NCBI GenBank assembly: GCA_021793405.1
Contig: JAJYSV010000020.1
Location: 1 to 60,654, forward strand
Source of the DNA: Acidobacteriota bacterium
Lineage (GTDB): Bacteria > Acidobacteriota > Terriglobia > Terriglobales > Acidobacteriaceae
DNA: 60,654 nt
Direction of reading: 5' to 3'
Shown here: positions 12,313-22,018 of the stretch, one piece after another
Layout of the letters: each line of letters starts with the position of its first letter
How positions within the stretch are numbered: the first letter of the stretch is position 1
Made by a program: the position numbers and the translations under genes
Notes under the pieces: model-generated
Databases searched by the model: none
The model's input: only the letters and a program-made list of their open reading frames with translations
Told to the model about the DNA's origin: nothing

Positions 12313-13857
12313 TTAGTACGAGCTCACTTGCTCCAGGCTGGCTCTCATGCCGAGCTTCAGAATCGATTCCACATAACTGTTTACCGCCGAAGACATGCCA
12401 CGAATTTGTCGCAGGTCCTTGCCCCACCAGTCTTCCCGTCGCAGAACTGCGTCAGTGAGATCCTTTACACCGGCGGTCGACCCATCAAAGTGCCGCCACA
12501 AATCGGCAAACGTCTCCAGAACCCGTAGTTCATCCTGAATGCGGTATTCCTTGCCATCGCGATGTCCGATTAGCGCGCCATCCTGTATGACCGTGCCGCG
12601 ATAAAAAGTGATCAGCGCAGCCAGCCCGAACGTCAGGCGAGCGGGCACCTGCCCCCGGATCGCAATGTACTGCTCGACCGATGGCAGCACGCGCGCCTTG
12701 TACTTCGAAACGGAGTTCAAGGAAATGCTCAACAGTGCATGCCGGATAAATGGATTGCTGAAGCGCTCGAACACTGCCGCGGCGAATGCTTCCAACTCAT
12801 TTTTCGGCAGCGTCAGCGTGGGAATCACTTCATCGTAAATGGCCTGTTTCATAAATCCGCGGATCAACGGATCCTTCATGCATTCGCCCACCCCATCTTT
12901 GCCTGCCAGGTATGCGGCCAACACTGTGGTGGTATGCGCGCCGTTTAAGATGCGCACCTTTCGGTCGCGATAGGGTTTCATGTCATCGGTGAAGATCACA
13001 TTGAAGCCTGCTTCCCGCAGAGGCAGTTCCTCGGGCAGCGCCGTCGGGCCCTCGATAACCCACAGATGGAAAACTTCGGAGGTATTGAACAGCTCGTCGA
13101 TGTAACCAGACTCTTGCCACAAGGTCTGAATCTCGTCGCGCGGAAATCCGGTAACAATGCGATCCACCAGCGTGTTGGTAAATACATTGGCTGTCTCGAT
13201 CCATTCCACGATCTTCGGATCGAGCTTCCAGTTCGCAGCTGTTTCGAGGACCGTTTTTTTCAGCGTGTCGCCATTCCGCTCAATCAACTCACAAGGCAAC
13301 ATCACAAATCCCTTGGTCAGGTCGCCACGGAATGCCTTGTACCGTTCAGCCAGCAACAGCGTCAGCTTCGCCGGAAACGACGTGGGCGGCTGATCGCTCT
13401 GTTTGTCTTCCGCGCGGTAGACAATGCCGGCTTCCGTCGTGTTGGAGACGATATAGCGAAGATCGGCATTGTGCGCGCACTGCAGATACTTGGCGAATTG
13501 CGTGTATGGGTCGATGCCGCGGCTGATCGAGGTGATGATCCTCTTTTCCTCGACTAGCTTGCCGTTCTCCAGCCCGCGTGCCAGGTGAGTATACGCGCCA
13601 CTCTGCTGGTTCAACCTGGTCACCATTTCCGGTGTGATCGATGGCACCACCACCACGCTGCCGCGGAAGAGTCCTTTCCGGTTCATGCCGTCTACCATCC
13701 AGTCCACGAAACCCCGAAGAAAAACTCCTGCGCCGAACTGCAGCACTTTTTCCGGCAAAGGATGGCTGGTGGCTCCCGGCACCAGCTCGGGATGGCTCCG
13801 TAGAAATTCGGCATTCAAGTGCGGCAAGGTCGCAGCCGTCGAGCTTTCCATGTCCAT
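12313..13857 (-). CDS. uxaB: Tagaturonate reductase (altronate oxidoreductase)
   Basis: 514 residues, mannitol-dehydrogenase superfamily. UxaB reduces tagaturonate to altronate with NADH in galacturonate catabolism. Visible features: an N-terminal Rossmann segment (EKVLQFGAGVFLRGFVDWMV), the VSNTTEAG stretch, the family lysine region NGAHTTTVLAAYLAGKDGVG, and CELIERNGDTLKKTV, shared with UxaB rather than mannitol dehydrogenase. Fructuronate reductase (UxuB) is the main alternative. I start at ATG 13857 (or 13851), since the open frame upstream to 13953 uses a GTG and low-similarity sequence. No other hexuronate gene is beside it. Confidence 0.85.
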   Translation of the reverse strand: MDMESSTAATLPHLNAEFLRSHPELVPGATSHPLPEKVLQFGAGVFLRGFVDWMVDGMNRKGLFRGSVVVVPSITPEMVTRLNQQSGAYTHLARGLENGKLVEEKRIITSISRGIDPYTQFAKYLQCAHNADLRYIVSNTTEAGIVYRAEDKQSDQPPTSFPAKLTLLLAERYKAFRGDLTKGFVMLPCELIERNGDTLKKTVLETAANWKLDPKIVEWIETANVFTNTLVDRIVTGFPRDEIQTLWQESGYIDELFNTSEVFHLWVIEGPTALPEELPLREAGFNVIFTDDMKPYRDRKVRILNGAHTTTVLAAYLAGKDGVGECMKDPLIRGFMKQAIYDEVIPTLTLPKNELEAFAAAVFERFSNPFIRHALLSISLNSVSKYKARVLPSVEQYIAIRGQVPARLTFGLAALITFYRGTVIQDGALIGHRDGKEYRIQDELRVLETFADLWRHFDGSTAGVKDLTDAVLRREDWWGKDLRQIRGMSSAVNSYVESILKLGMRASLEQVSSY

Positions 13858-14216
13858 TGCCCCACTTTTCTCCCTCGCGCTCCGCGATTGTGACTCCGTC
13901 GTTTCCTGGCGTACTTCACAAGGGTTTTTTGTATGCGTGCGGCCCGAAAGCACAAGCTCCAGCGTAAATTAGAATAGACGACGCGGCATACACCCAAGAT
14001 TGTCCAGAGAGCTTCTTCCAGTCTGTATCCGCGCTGCGGATTCGGTCCTCAGAGCTTCGCCGAAGTCCTCGTGGATAGTTTGACTCGCTCATAAACGGAG
14101 CGCAGAATTTCAAGCGTAGTGGACAGCAAGCGTCTCGTCGAGAGCCGCGCGCATCTCACTCAGATTAGATGGGCAGCAACCATTGCCCGCGATCCTCTGT
14201 TCGGAAATTGTCGATA
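13858..14216. other. Divergent intergenic region, no gene seen
   Basis: 359 bases between the divergent uxaB and formate-dehydrogenase starts. It should contain promoters for both, but I see no convincing -35/-10 pair, palindromic operator or RNA structure. Short frames here are antisense or low quality. Confidence 0.5.
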
Positions 14217-17200
14217 ATGAACAACAAATCGTTGCATTCCGCTCTCCGCGCCAATCACCCTGATGCATCCTGCACCATCGAAATCGATGGCGTGACCCGT
14301 GCTGCAAGCGCCGGCGAATCCCTCGTGGATGTGCTGAATCGAATCGGCAGGATCATCCCTCAAGTCTGTTATCACCCGCAGCTCGGTCCCATCGAAACCT
14401 GCGATACCTGCATGGTCCAGGTGAATGGAGATCTGGCCCGCGCCTGCGCAACGGCGGTTGCCGCCGGAATGGTCGTGGTCACCAAATCGGAGCACGTGGA
14501 TGTGGCGCAGCGCGAAGCCTTCGATCGCATCCTCGGCAACCACATGCTCTATTGCACGGTGTGCGATAACAACAATGAAAACTGCACCGTGCATAACACG
14601 ACGGCGCTGCTGGATGTGAAACATCAGAAGCGGCCCTATCTACCCAAACCATACCCAATCGACAACAGCAATCCCTTCTATCGCTACGATCCGGATCAAT
14701 GCATTTTGTGCGGGCGCTGCGTGGAAGCCTGCCAGAATGTCCAGGTCAACGAGACCCTGTCCATCGACTGGGAGTCCCAGCATCCCCGCGTTTTGTGGGA
14801 TGGAGGAGAAACCATTGCGGGTTCCAGTTGCGTCTCCTGCGGCCACTGCGTCACAGTATGCCCGTGCAACGCGCTCATGGAAAAGTCGATGATCGGCCAC
14901 GCCGGATACTTTACCGGCCTGCCGCGCCAGGCCCTCGACAACATGATCGATGTGGTCAAAGGCGTCGAGCCTGAAACCGGCTACGGTCCGATTCTCGCCG
15001 TCTCTCAGGTGGAAGCCGCGATGCGCGAACAGCGCGTCCGCCGGACCAAGACGGTTTGCACCTACTGCGGCGTTGGCTGTGCCTTCGATGTTTGGACGAA
15101 GGACCGTCACATCTTGAAAATTGAGCCGGCGGAAGGCCCGGCGAACGGCATCTCCACCTGCGTCAAGGGAAAGTTCGGCTGGGATTACATCAACGCGCAA
15201 GATCGATTGACCAAGCCGCTGATCCGTGATGGTGAAACTTTTCGAGAAGCTAGCTGGCGCGAAGCGCTCGAACTGATCACGAACAAATTGTCCGCCATCA
15301 AGAACGAGCACGGTCCCGATGCCATTGGCTTGATCGCTTCCTCAAAATGCACGAACGAGGAAAGCTATCTGATGCAGAAACTGGCGCGCGCCGTAATCGG
15401 TACCAACAACATTGATAACTGCTCGCGCTATTGCCAGACACCCGCCACCATGGGGCTCTCCCGCACGGTAGGCTATGGCGGCGATAGCGGTTCCATCGCC
15501 GACATTGAGCGCGCCAGCCTGGTCCTGATCATCGGCAGCAACACGGCGGAGAGCCATCCCGTGTTGGCGACCCGGGTGAAGCAATCGCATAAATTACGCG
15601 GTCAGCGTCTGATTGTCTCCGATCTGCGCGAGCATGAAATGGCACGCCGCGCCGACCTTCTCCTCCGCCCGCGGCCTGGAACCGATCTGGTATGGATCTC
15701 CGCGGTTACGAAATACATCCTCGAAAACGGTCTGGCCAAGATGGAATTCATCGACCGCTGGGTGAATGGATTTCAGGAGTATCGCGACAGCCTGGCACAA
15801 TTCACCATGGAGTTTGCCGAGCAGGTGACGGGCATTCCCATCGTCACCTTGCAACAGGTCGCACAGGAGATTGCCCAGGCCAACAGCGTCTGCATTCTCT
15901 GGGCCATGGGCGTCACGCAACACTGCGGCGGCTCTGACACCTCAACCGCAATTTCGAATCTACTGCTGATCACCGGCAACTACATGCGTCCCGGCACCGG
16001 CGCGTATCCACTGCGCGGCCATAACAATGTCCAGGGAGCCAGCGATTTTGGCTCCATGCCGAACATCGTCTCCGGTTATCAAAAGGTGGACGACCCTGAA
16101 GTGATCGAGCGTTTCGAGCGTGGATGGAACGTGAAGCTGCCGACAAACACGGGTCTGGATAATCACCAGATGATCGACGCCATCCACCAGGGAAAATTGA
16201 AAGCCATGTATTTGAAGGGGGAGGATACGATCACCTCCGACGCCAATGAAAATGACGTCAGAGCGGCCCTCGAAAAACTGGAGTTCTTCGTTGTGCAGGA
16301 TGTCATTATGAGCGAGACGGCCCGCTACGCCGATGTGGTGCTGCCGGCCAGTCCGAGCCTCGAAAAAGAAGGGACCTTCACCAATACCGAGCGCCGCATC
16401 CAGAGGCTCTATCAAGTACTCGAGCCACTGGGCGAAAGCAAGCCCGACTGGCGCATCATTCAGGACATCGCAAATGCCTTGGGCGCACATTGGAAGTACA
16501 GCCATCCTTCTGAAGTGATGGACGAAGTCGCATCGTTGACGCCTTTGTTTGCCGGCGTCAACTATCAGCGTCTCGAAGGCTATAAATCTTTGCAATGGCC
16601 CGTGGCAGCCGATGGTTCCGACCAGCCTCTGCTCTTCACAGAAAGATTTCCCTTCCCCGACGGCAAAGCGAAACTCTATCCGCTGGAATGGATCGAACCG
16701 TGCGAACAGGTGAATGAGGAATTCGACCTGCACTTGAATAACGGACGCCTGCTGGAACATTTTGAGGCGGGCAACATGACCTTTCGTTCCAAAGGAATCA
16801 TGGAAGAAACGCCGAACCAGTGGGTGGAAATCTCTCCCGAGCTGGCCGCCGAGCGGGGAATCGAGACGGGAAGATGGGTCCGTCTGCGCTCGCAGTATGG
16901 TCAGGTCAAGGTGCAGGTACTGGTTACCGACCGCGTCCAGGGAAAACAGGTCTACCTTCCGCTGAACTCAAGCGAGCAGCCGGTGAATCGACTGACAGGC
17001 GCCGGCCTTGATCGCGCCACGCATACTCCCGCCTACAAGGAGACCAGTGTGCAAATGATTCCATTGTCCGAGCAAGGAGCCAGTCCGCTGCCCAGAATCA
17101 ATTTCCGCTTCGGACACCCCACTCCGCAGAATGGCGTGGAGGTCGAGCGCAAGTGGAAGCGCAGCGATTATCGCTTGCCCGGCACCGCGGTCGACGACAA

Positions 17201-17231
17201 ATTGGTGCAGATCGCCAACACACAGGTCTAA
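14217..17231 (+). CDS. Formate dehydrogenase catalytic subunit, ForC/YjgC type
   Basis: About 1004 residues. Cofactor ligands in order: [2Fe-2S] Cys51, 62, 65, 77; a NuoG-like His109/Cys113/116/123 cluster; two ferredoxin clusters (CILCGRC 162-168 plus C172; CVSCGHC 205-211 plus C215); a [4Fe-4S] at CTYCGVGC 281-288 plus C315; then the Mo/W-bis-pterin domain. The metal ligand is Cys406 in NCSRYCQTPATMGL, followed by Gln where classical enzymes have His after Cys or Sec. That motif and the DUF1641 gene next door are features of Bacillus YjgC/YrhE (ForC). Such enzymes are described as menaquinone-linked formate dehydrogenases. ATG 14217 is preferred; ATG 14169 is possible. Confidence 0.9.
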   Translation: MNNKSLHSALRANHPDASCTIEIDGVTRAASAGESLVDVLNRIGRIIPQVCYHPQLGPIETCDTCMVQVNGDLARACATAVAAGMVVVTKSEHVDVAQREAFDRILGNHMLYCTVCDNNNENCTVHNTTALLDVKHQKRPYLPKPYPIDNSNPFYRYDPDQCILCGRCVEACQNVQVNETLSIDWESQHPRVLWDGGETIAGSSCVSCGHCVTVCPCNALMEKSMIGHAGYFTGLPRQALDNMIDVVKGVEPETGYGPILAVSQVEAAMREQRVRRTKTVCTYCGVGCAFDVWTKDRHILKIEPAEGPANGISTCVKGKFGWDYINAQDRLTKPLIRDGETFREASWREALELITNKLSAIKNEHGPDAIGLIASSKCTNEESYLMQKLARAVIGTNNIDNCSRYCQTPATMGLSRTVGYGGDSGSIADIERASLVLIIGSNTAESHPVLATRVKQSHKLRGQRLIVSDLREHEMARRADLLLRPRPGTDLVWISAVTKYILENGLAKMEFIDRWVNGFQEYRDSLAQFTMEFAEQVTGIPIVTLQQVAQEIAQANSVCILWAMGVTQHCGGSDTSTAISNLLLITGNYMRPGTGAYPLRGHNNVQGASDFGSMPNIVSGYQKVDDPEVIERFERGWNVKLPTNTGLDNHQMIDAIHQGKLKAMYLKGEDTITSDANENDVRAALEKLEFFVVQDVIMSETARYADVVLPASPSLEKEGTFTNTERRIQRLYQVLEPLGESKPDWRIIQDIANALGAHWKYSHPSEVMDEVASLTPLFAGVNYQRLEGYKSLQWPVAADGSDQPLLFTERFPFPDGKAKLYPLEWIEPCEQVNEEFDLHLNNGRLLEHFEAGNMTFRSKGIMEETPNQWVEISPELAAERGIETGRWVRLRSQYGQVKVQVLVTDRVQGKQVYLPLNSSEQPVNRLTGAGLDRATHTPAYKETSVQMIPLSEQGASPLPRINFRFGHPTPQNGVEVERKWKRSDYRLPGTAVDDKLVQIANTQV

Positions 17232-17246
17232 TACAGGAGGACTGCC

Positions 17247-17819
17247 ATGGCCCAGCCGATTCGCGCGTATACTCCCCAGCGAAATATTCACGAGGAACTG
17301 CGAACCAAAGTGGAGAGCGCCCCCATCGATCACGCAGACGCGCTGCTAGCCGCCTACCAACTGCTGCAGGAGGCGCAGGACCATGGCATACTCGATGTCC
17401 TGCGTGGCGCTATTGGAGCTGGAGATGCCATCGCCGATAAGGCAGCGGAATATGCCAGCTCCCCCGAAGCGATCCGCGCGATGCGCAATTTCCTCGCCTT
17501 GTCGCGTGTCTTCGCCAATCTCGATCCCGCCAAAGTGGATGCAGTCGCCAACGCCATCACGGAGACTCAGTGTCGAGAGGGAGCGCAGGGCTGTGAGCCC
17601 CCTTCGCTGTGGCAAACATTCCAGCGCATGACGGGCCGCAACAGTCGTCGAACCCTGGCCACCATCGCCGCCGTCACAGAGGCTTTCGGGCGAGAGCCGG
17701 AAACCTCTGACGTGGGCCCACTGTTCAGCAGCGGTCCCATGCTTCCCAAATCCGTGCTTCCACTGGTGGCATTGGCGCTGGTCGGGGTCGCCGGCTTCTG
17801 GATTGGCCGCCGCAGCTAG
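17247..17819 (+). CDS. DUF1641 protein, formate dehydrogenase partner (ForE/YjgD type)
   Basis: 190 residues, 15 bases after the dehydrogenase gene with a perfect AGGAGG seven bases before its ATG. DUF1641 region at about 30-110 (YQLLQEAQDHGILDVLRGAI, then RAMRNFLALSRVFANLDPAK). The C-terminus is a single membrane helix (KSVLPLVALALVGVAGFWIG) ending in RRS. In Bacillus the DUF1641 partner tethers the dehydrogenase to the membrane and supports quinone reduction; the terminal helix here fits that role directly. Cys residues at QCREGAQGC are not an obvious metal site. Function is taken from the homologous pair, not shown here. Confidence 0.85.
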   Translation: MAQPIRAYTPQRNIHEELRTKVESAPIDHADALLAAYQLLQEAQDHGILDVLRGAIGAGDAIADKAAEYASSPEAIRAMRNFLALSRVFANLDPAKVDAVANAITETQCREGAQGCEPPSLWQTFQRMTGRNSRRTLATIAAVTEAFGREPETSDVGPLFSSGPMLPKSVLPLVALALVGVAGFWIGRRS

Positions 17820-17926
17820 ATCGCTGCTCGTCTGGTCGCCGCACCAATTTCGCAGCGCGTGGCACCCTCCTGCCTCGCAACGGAATCCTAGTGTCTGGTA
17901 GAAAATTCAGAAAAGGGGCACCGTCC

Positions 17927-18832
17927 ATGGCACGCCCATATTGGTCTGGACAGATTAAAATTTCCCTGGTTTCCTTCGGTGTTTCCTTGTTTCCTGCGAC
18001 AGAAGCGGCCAGCCAAATTGCGTTCCACCAGATTGACCGCAGAACGGGCGAACGAATCCGCCATCAAAACGTCGCGCAGGATCAGGAATCCGTCGATCGC
18101 GCCGACATCGTCAAAGGATATGAAGTTCGCAAAGGCGAATACGTCACCATCGAACCGGAGGAGATTGCGCATCTTCGCATTCCCAGCAAGAAAACTTTGG
18201 AAATCGTGCAGTTCGTCGACGTCGACGAAATCGATCCAGCATTTTTCGAGAAGCCATATTTTGTTGTTCCCCAGAATGATGCCCAGGCGCAGGCATTCGC
18301 CGTCATCCAAAAGGCGCTGCGCGAAACTGGCAAGGCTGGCTTGGGTGAAGCTGCTTTTTCCGGCCGCGAGCACCTGATCGCGCTCATGCCGCCCAGCGAT
18401 CCAAAATTGCGTGGTCTGATGGCCTACACCATGCGCTATCAGGCCGAACTGCGCGACGCCTCCGAATATTTTTCCGACATAAAAGATCGCAGCATCGACA
18501 AAGATCAGCTTGCCCTGGCGAAGGAACTCATCAAGCGCAGCACCGCAAAATTTGTACCCACCAAGTTTGAAGACGACTATGAGGTCGCCCTTCGCGAGCT
18601 GATCGACGCCAAGATGGAACATCAGCCCATCCCCCAGGAAGAAAAAGCGCCGAAGCGCGCCAAAGTCATCAACCTTATGGATGCATTGCGCAAGAGCGTT
18701 GGCCAGGAATCTTCTTCGCGAACCACCCGGACGTCCGCGTCGAAGACTGCTCTCGCAGACAGGAAAGGTAAGTCAAAGTCCGGCGGACTCAAGCTCGTGA
18801 AATCCCACGCCCGGCGAAAGAAGACCGCGTAG
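17927..18832 (+). CDS. ku: Ku protein (bacterial NHEJ)
   Basis: 301 residues. It starts MARPYWSGQIKISLVSFGVS, the typical opening of bacterial Ku, and contains the DNA-ring core (RIRHQNVAQDQESV, KGYEVRKGEYVTIEPEE, FVDVDEIDPAFFEKPYF). Homodimeric Ku binds broken double-strand ends and recruits LigD. The C-terminal 60 residues are Lys/Arg/Ser-rich, as in tails that aid DNA bridging. The ATG at 17927 has AAGGGG upstream; the frame extends to a GTG at 17891. Its stop is 4 bases before ligD, so the two form one operon. Confidence 0.95.
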   Translation: MARPYWSGQIKISLVSFGVSLFPATEAASQIAFHQIDRRTGERIRHQNVAQDQESVDRADIVKGYEVRKGEYVTIEPEEIAHLRIPSKKTLEIVQFVDVDEIDPAFFEKPYFVVPQNDAQAQAFAVIQKALRETGKAGLGEAAFSGREHLIALMPPSDPKLRGLMAYTMRYQAELRDASEYFSDIKDRSIDKDQLALAKELIKRSTAKFVPTKFEDDYEVALRELIDAKMEHQPIPQEEKAPKRAKVINLMDALRKSVGQESSSRTTRTSASKTALADRKGKSKSGGLKLVKSHARRKKTA

Positions 18833-18836
18833 AGCT

Positions 18837-21749
18837 ATGACGCACATTCCACAGAAGAAAAAATCTTCGCGTGCCCGCAGTTCCACTGCGGTCGAGAAAC
18901 AGCTCTCTCGCTATCGAGCAATGCGGAACTTCGACCTGACCGCAGAACCGCGCGGCGACGCCGCCAAAAAATCGAAAGAAAAAGTGAGTGACAAAAATCC
19001 GGAGTTGCCGTTTGTTATCCAGAAGCACGCGGCGACTCGTCTCCATTACGATTTCCGCCTCGGTTGGCGCGGCGTTTTGAAGAGTTGGGCCGTCACCAAG
19101 GGGCCCAGCTATTATCCCGGTGACAAGCGGCTCGCGGTCCAGGTGGAAGACCATCCCATCGAATATGGCGGCTTCGAAGGCATCATTCCCAAGGGCCAAT
19201 ATGGCGGCGGAACGGTCATGCTGTGGGACCACGGAACCTGGGTGCCTCATGGCGATGTGGACGAGGGCCTCGAGAAAGGACGTCTGAAATTCACGCTGAA
19301 AGGCGAAAAGCTGCGCGGCGACTGGGCGCTGATCCGTATGGGTGGCAAGGCGGCGGACGAGAAAAAATCCAATTGGCTCCTGATTAAAGAGCACGATGGC
19401 AACGAGCGCGGTCCCGGCGATCCGCCTGTCACAGAAGAAGAACCGAATAGCGTGGTGACCGGACGCGACCTGGATGCGATTGCAGAGAACCAGGATCATG
19501 TGTGGAGTTCGCACGGCAGCCAGCAACAAAAAGAACAGAAGAAATCAGCATCGCCTGCTTCCCAGAAAAAATCGGCGACCGCCTCGCACAGCAACAACAA
19601 TCCCGTAGCCAAGCGTCGCACGAGTAACACGTCTGCCTTGTCACTCGACAGTGAATTGAAACGTGCGCCGAAAGAATCCCTGCCGGAGTTTGTTCCTCCG
19701 CAGTTGGCGTTGCAGGTGGCGGAGGCGCCCGAAGGTCCCGAGTGGCTCCATGAATTGAAGCTGGATGGCTATCGCATGCAGGGGCGCATCGAAAACTCTG
19801 CAGGAAAGAAAGCTGCCTCGGCGACCTTGACCACTCGCGGCGGTCTCGACTGGACCCATCGCATGCTGGACATCGCCGCTGCGTTGGCGGAACTGCCAGT
19901 GAAAACCGCGCTGCTCGACGGCGAAGTTGTGGTTTTCGACCAGCAGGGAAGAACCAGTTTCGCGGACCTGCAGGCCGCGTTTCAAGAAGGGAAAAAGAAG
20001 CCGCTCACTTACATCATCTTCGATCTGCTCCACCTGAACGGCCATAATCTGCGCGGTCTTCCGTTGGAGCAGAGAAAGGAAATACTCGAGAAAATCCTGG
20101 CCCACATTTCCAACTCCGAAGACGATGCCACCATTCTTCGCTACAGTGAGCATCTCGGAACGCGTGGCGGCGAAGTGTTCGAAAAGGCATGCCAATTGGG
20201 CGCGGAAGGCATTGTTTCCAAAAAAGCATCCGCGCCCTACTCTTCCGGACGAAGCGGTAGCTGGCTCAAAATAAAATGCGTCCGTCAGCAGGAGTTTGTG
20301 ATTGGAGGATTTACGCCGCCGTCGGAAACCGGCGTGGGAATTGGCGCGCTTCTCCTCGGCTACTACCGCGACGGCAACTTGGTGTATGCGGGTCGTACCG
20401 GTACAGGATTCACACAGAAGGGCCGGCTCGAAATACGCAAGATGCTCGAGAAAATTCTTCAGCCACGTTCACCGTTTGAGAACGTGCCCGCCGACGCCGC
20501 TCGAGACGCGCATTGGGTGCAGCCGAAATATGTTTGCGAGGTAAGGTTCGCAACCTGGACTGCCGATAATCTAGTCCGTCAGGCATCTTTCCAGGGCTTG
20601 CGAGAGGACAAGCCTGCCAGGCAGGTAACGCGCGAGTTGCCTGCAGATTTGGATGAGTCCGAGGGTTTGGGCCGGGGAAAAAACACAGAACCAAGTCCGT
20701 CGAACAGTGCGGGCAAGAAACCCAGTGGCGCCCGCGCAGCGGCGAGAAACCGCCACGCAATCACAGCCGGGACGCGCTCGACTGCCTCGAAAACAAATCT
20801 GCGAGAATCAATACCATCCGACGACCCGTTTCCAATTCCGCTGACGCACCCAGACAAGCAGGTCGATTCAGAATCCAAGCTGACCAAGCGGGGGCTCGCC
20901 GATTATTTCTGGGCTGTCCGCGAACACATGCTGCCGCACATTGCCAATCGCCCGCTCAGCATCGTTCGTTGTCCGCAGCGAAGTATCAAGCCCTGCTTCT
21001 TTCAAAAACATGTGGCCGGCAATTTGCCGGATGGAATTGATGGAATCGACGTACGTGGGCGCCGGAGCGGAAAGATTGAAACCTATATCACCATTTCGAC
21101 ACCGCTCGGATTGGCCGGGCTGGCGCAGATGGGGGTGCTCGAAATTCATCCCTGGGGCTCCAGCAATAGCGATATCGAGAAACCGGATCGGCTGGTGTTT
21201 GATCTGGATCCGGATGAGGCCATCCCCTGGAAAACCCTGGCTGAAAGCGCGAAAGAAGTGCGTGCACGACTCGAGCAATGCAAATTGGAAAGCTTCTTGA
21301 AAACAACTGGAGGGAAAGGTCTCCATGTCGTGGCTCCCATCGAACCCGAACATGATTGGCCCGTCGTCAAGGAGTTTGCGCGAGCTTTCGCAATCCAAAT
21401 GGAGGTGGAAAACAAGCGCCTGTATCTGACGAAAATGACCAAGACTGCGCGCGTGGGAAAAATCTTCATTGATTACCTGCGTAACGATCGCGGCGCCACA
21501 TCGATTGCGCCTTTCTCTCCGCGCGCACGCCAAGGCGCACCGGTCGCGGTTCCCATGGATTGGAAAGAACTGGATGCAGCCAAGCCGCCTCGATTTTTGG
21601 TCGCGGAGTTTGCGGAATGGAATACCAGACTCCGACACGATCCATGGAAGGCAATGCTCAAGAAACGTCAATCCATTCCCGCGCATCTGTTGGAACGATT
21701 TACTTCCGGTCAGGCGTCCGGTTCACGTCGTTCGGCGCGGAAGGATTGA
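18837..21749 (+). CDS. ligD: Multifunctional NHEJ DNA ligase D (PE-LIG-POL)
   Basis: 970 residues with three catalytic modules in the Pseudomonas order. The 3'-phosphoesterase domain is about 30-195 (QKHAATRLHYDFRL, SWAVTKGPS, YGGGTVMLWD). A Lys/Ser/Gln-rich linker spans about 225-280. The ATP-dependent ligase domain is about 283-590 with catalytic Lys308 in ELKLDGYRMQ, LLDGEVVVFD and EGIVSKKA. A second linker follows. The archaeo-eukaryotic primase-type polymerase domain is about 680-965, with the metal-binding FDLDPD, TTGGKGLHV and YLRNDRGATSIAPFSPRA. It trims, fills and seals broken ends held by Ku. No domain is missing. The last 50 bases overlap a possible small antisense gene. Confidence 0.96.
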   Translation: MTHIPQKKKSSRARSSTAVEKQLSRYRAMRNFDLTAEPRGDAAKKSKEKVSDKNPELPFVIQKHAATRLHYDFRLGWRGVLKSWAVTKGPSYYPGDKRLAVQVEDHPIEYGGFEGIIPKGQYGGGTVMLWDHGTWVPHGDVDEGLEKGRLKFTLKGEKLRGDWALIRMGGKAADEKKSNWLLIKEHDGNERGPGDPPVTEEEPNSVVTGRDLDAIAENQDHVWSSHGSQQQKEQKKSASPASQKKSATASHSNNNPVAKRRTSNTSALSLDSELKRAPKESLPEFVPPQLALQVAEAPEGPEWLHELKLDGYRMQGRIENSAGKKAASATLTTRGGLDWTHRMLDIAAALAELPVKTALLDGEVVVFDQQGRTSFADLQAAFQEGKKKPLTYIIFDLLHLNGHNLRGLPLEQRKEILEKILAHISNSEDDATILRYSEHLGTRGGEVFEKACQLGAEGIVSKKASAPYSSGRSGSWLKIKCVRQQEFVIGGFTPPSETGVGIGALLLGYYRDGNLVYAGRTGTGFTQKGRLEIRKMLEKILQPRSPFENVPADAARDAHWVQPKYVCEVRFATWTADNLVRQASFQGLREDKPARQVTRELPADLDESEGLGRGKNTEPSPSNSAGKKPSGARAAARNRHAITAGTRSTASKTNLRESIPSDDPFPIPLTHPDKQVDSESKLTKRGLADYFWAVREHMLPHIANRPLSIVRCPQRSIKPCFFQKHVAGNLPDGIDGIDVRGRRSGKIETYITISTPLGLAGLAQMGVLEIHPWGSSNSDIEKPDRLVFDLDPDEAIPWKTLAESAKEVRARLEQCKLESFLKTTGGKGLHVVAPIEPEHDWPVVKEFARAFAIQMEVENKRLYLTKMTKTARVGKIFIDYLRNDRGATSIAPFSPRARQGAPVAVPMDWKELDAAKPPRFLVAEFAEWNTRLRHDPWKAMLKKRQSIPAHLLERFTSGQASGSRRSARKD

Positions 21750-21903
21750 TCTCGCCCTTTTCCGTCTCCGGAGTAGGACTGCGCACCGCAGGATCCGCAG
21801 GGCCGGCGGTTGCTGGATTTTTACCGTCATAGCCTGAGGGCTGTACCGCGTGTTTCTGGTCTTCGCGGCGGTTCTCAACTTTTTCGTTTTCCTGGGTGGT
21901 CAT
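21700..21903 (-). CDS. Possible small hydrophilic protein
   Basis: 67 codons from an ATG with GAGG about 7 bases upstream. The product is highly polar, rich in Glu, Asp, Lys, Pro and Asn, and probably disordered. Its 3' 50 bases overlap the end of ligD on the other strand. I recognise no family. It is listed because the ribosome site and start are credible and the composition is unlike an antisense shadow, but it may not be expressed. Confidence 0.4.
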   Translation of the reverse strand: MTTQENEKVENRREDQKHAVQPSGYDGKNPATAGPADPAVRSPTPETEKGEINPSAPNDVNRTPDRK

Positions 21904-22018
21904 CCTAATCCTCGCTTGGGTGGCGCTTGCGCACTCATACGAAAGCCAGCCCTATGGGGTGGATGCTACCTGGGATTCACGGGTGGCTTGCGGCGGTCGA
22001 CATGAAGGCTGGATTCGA

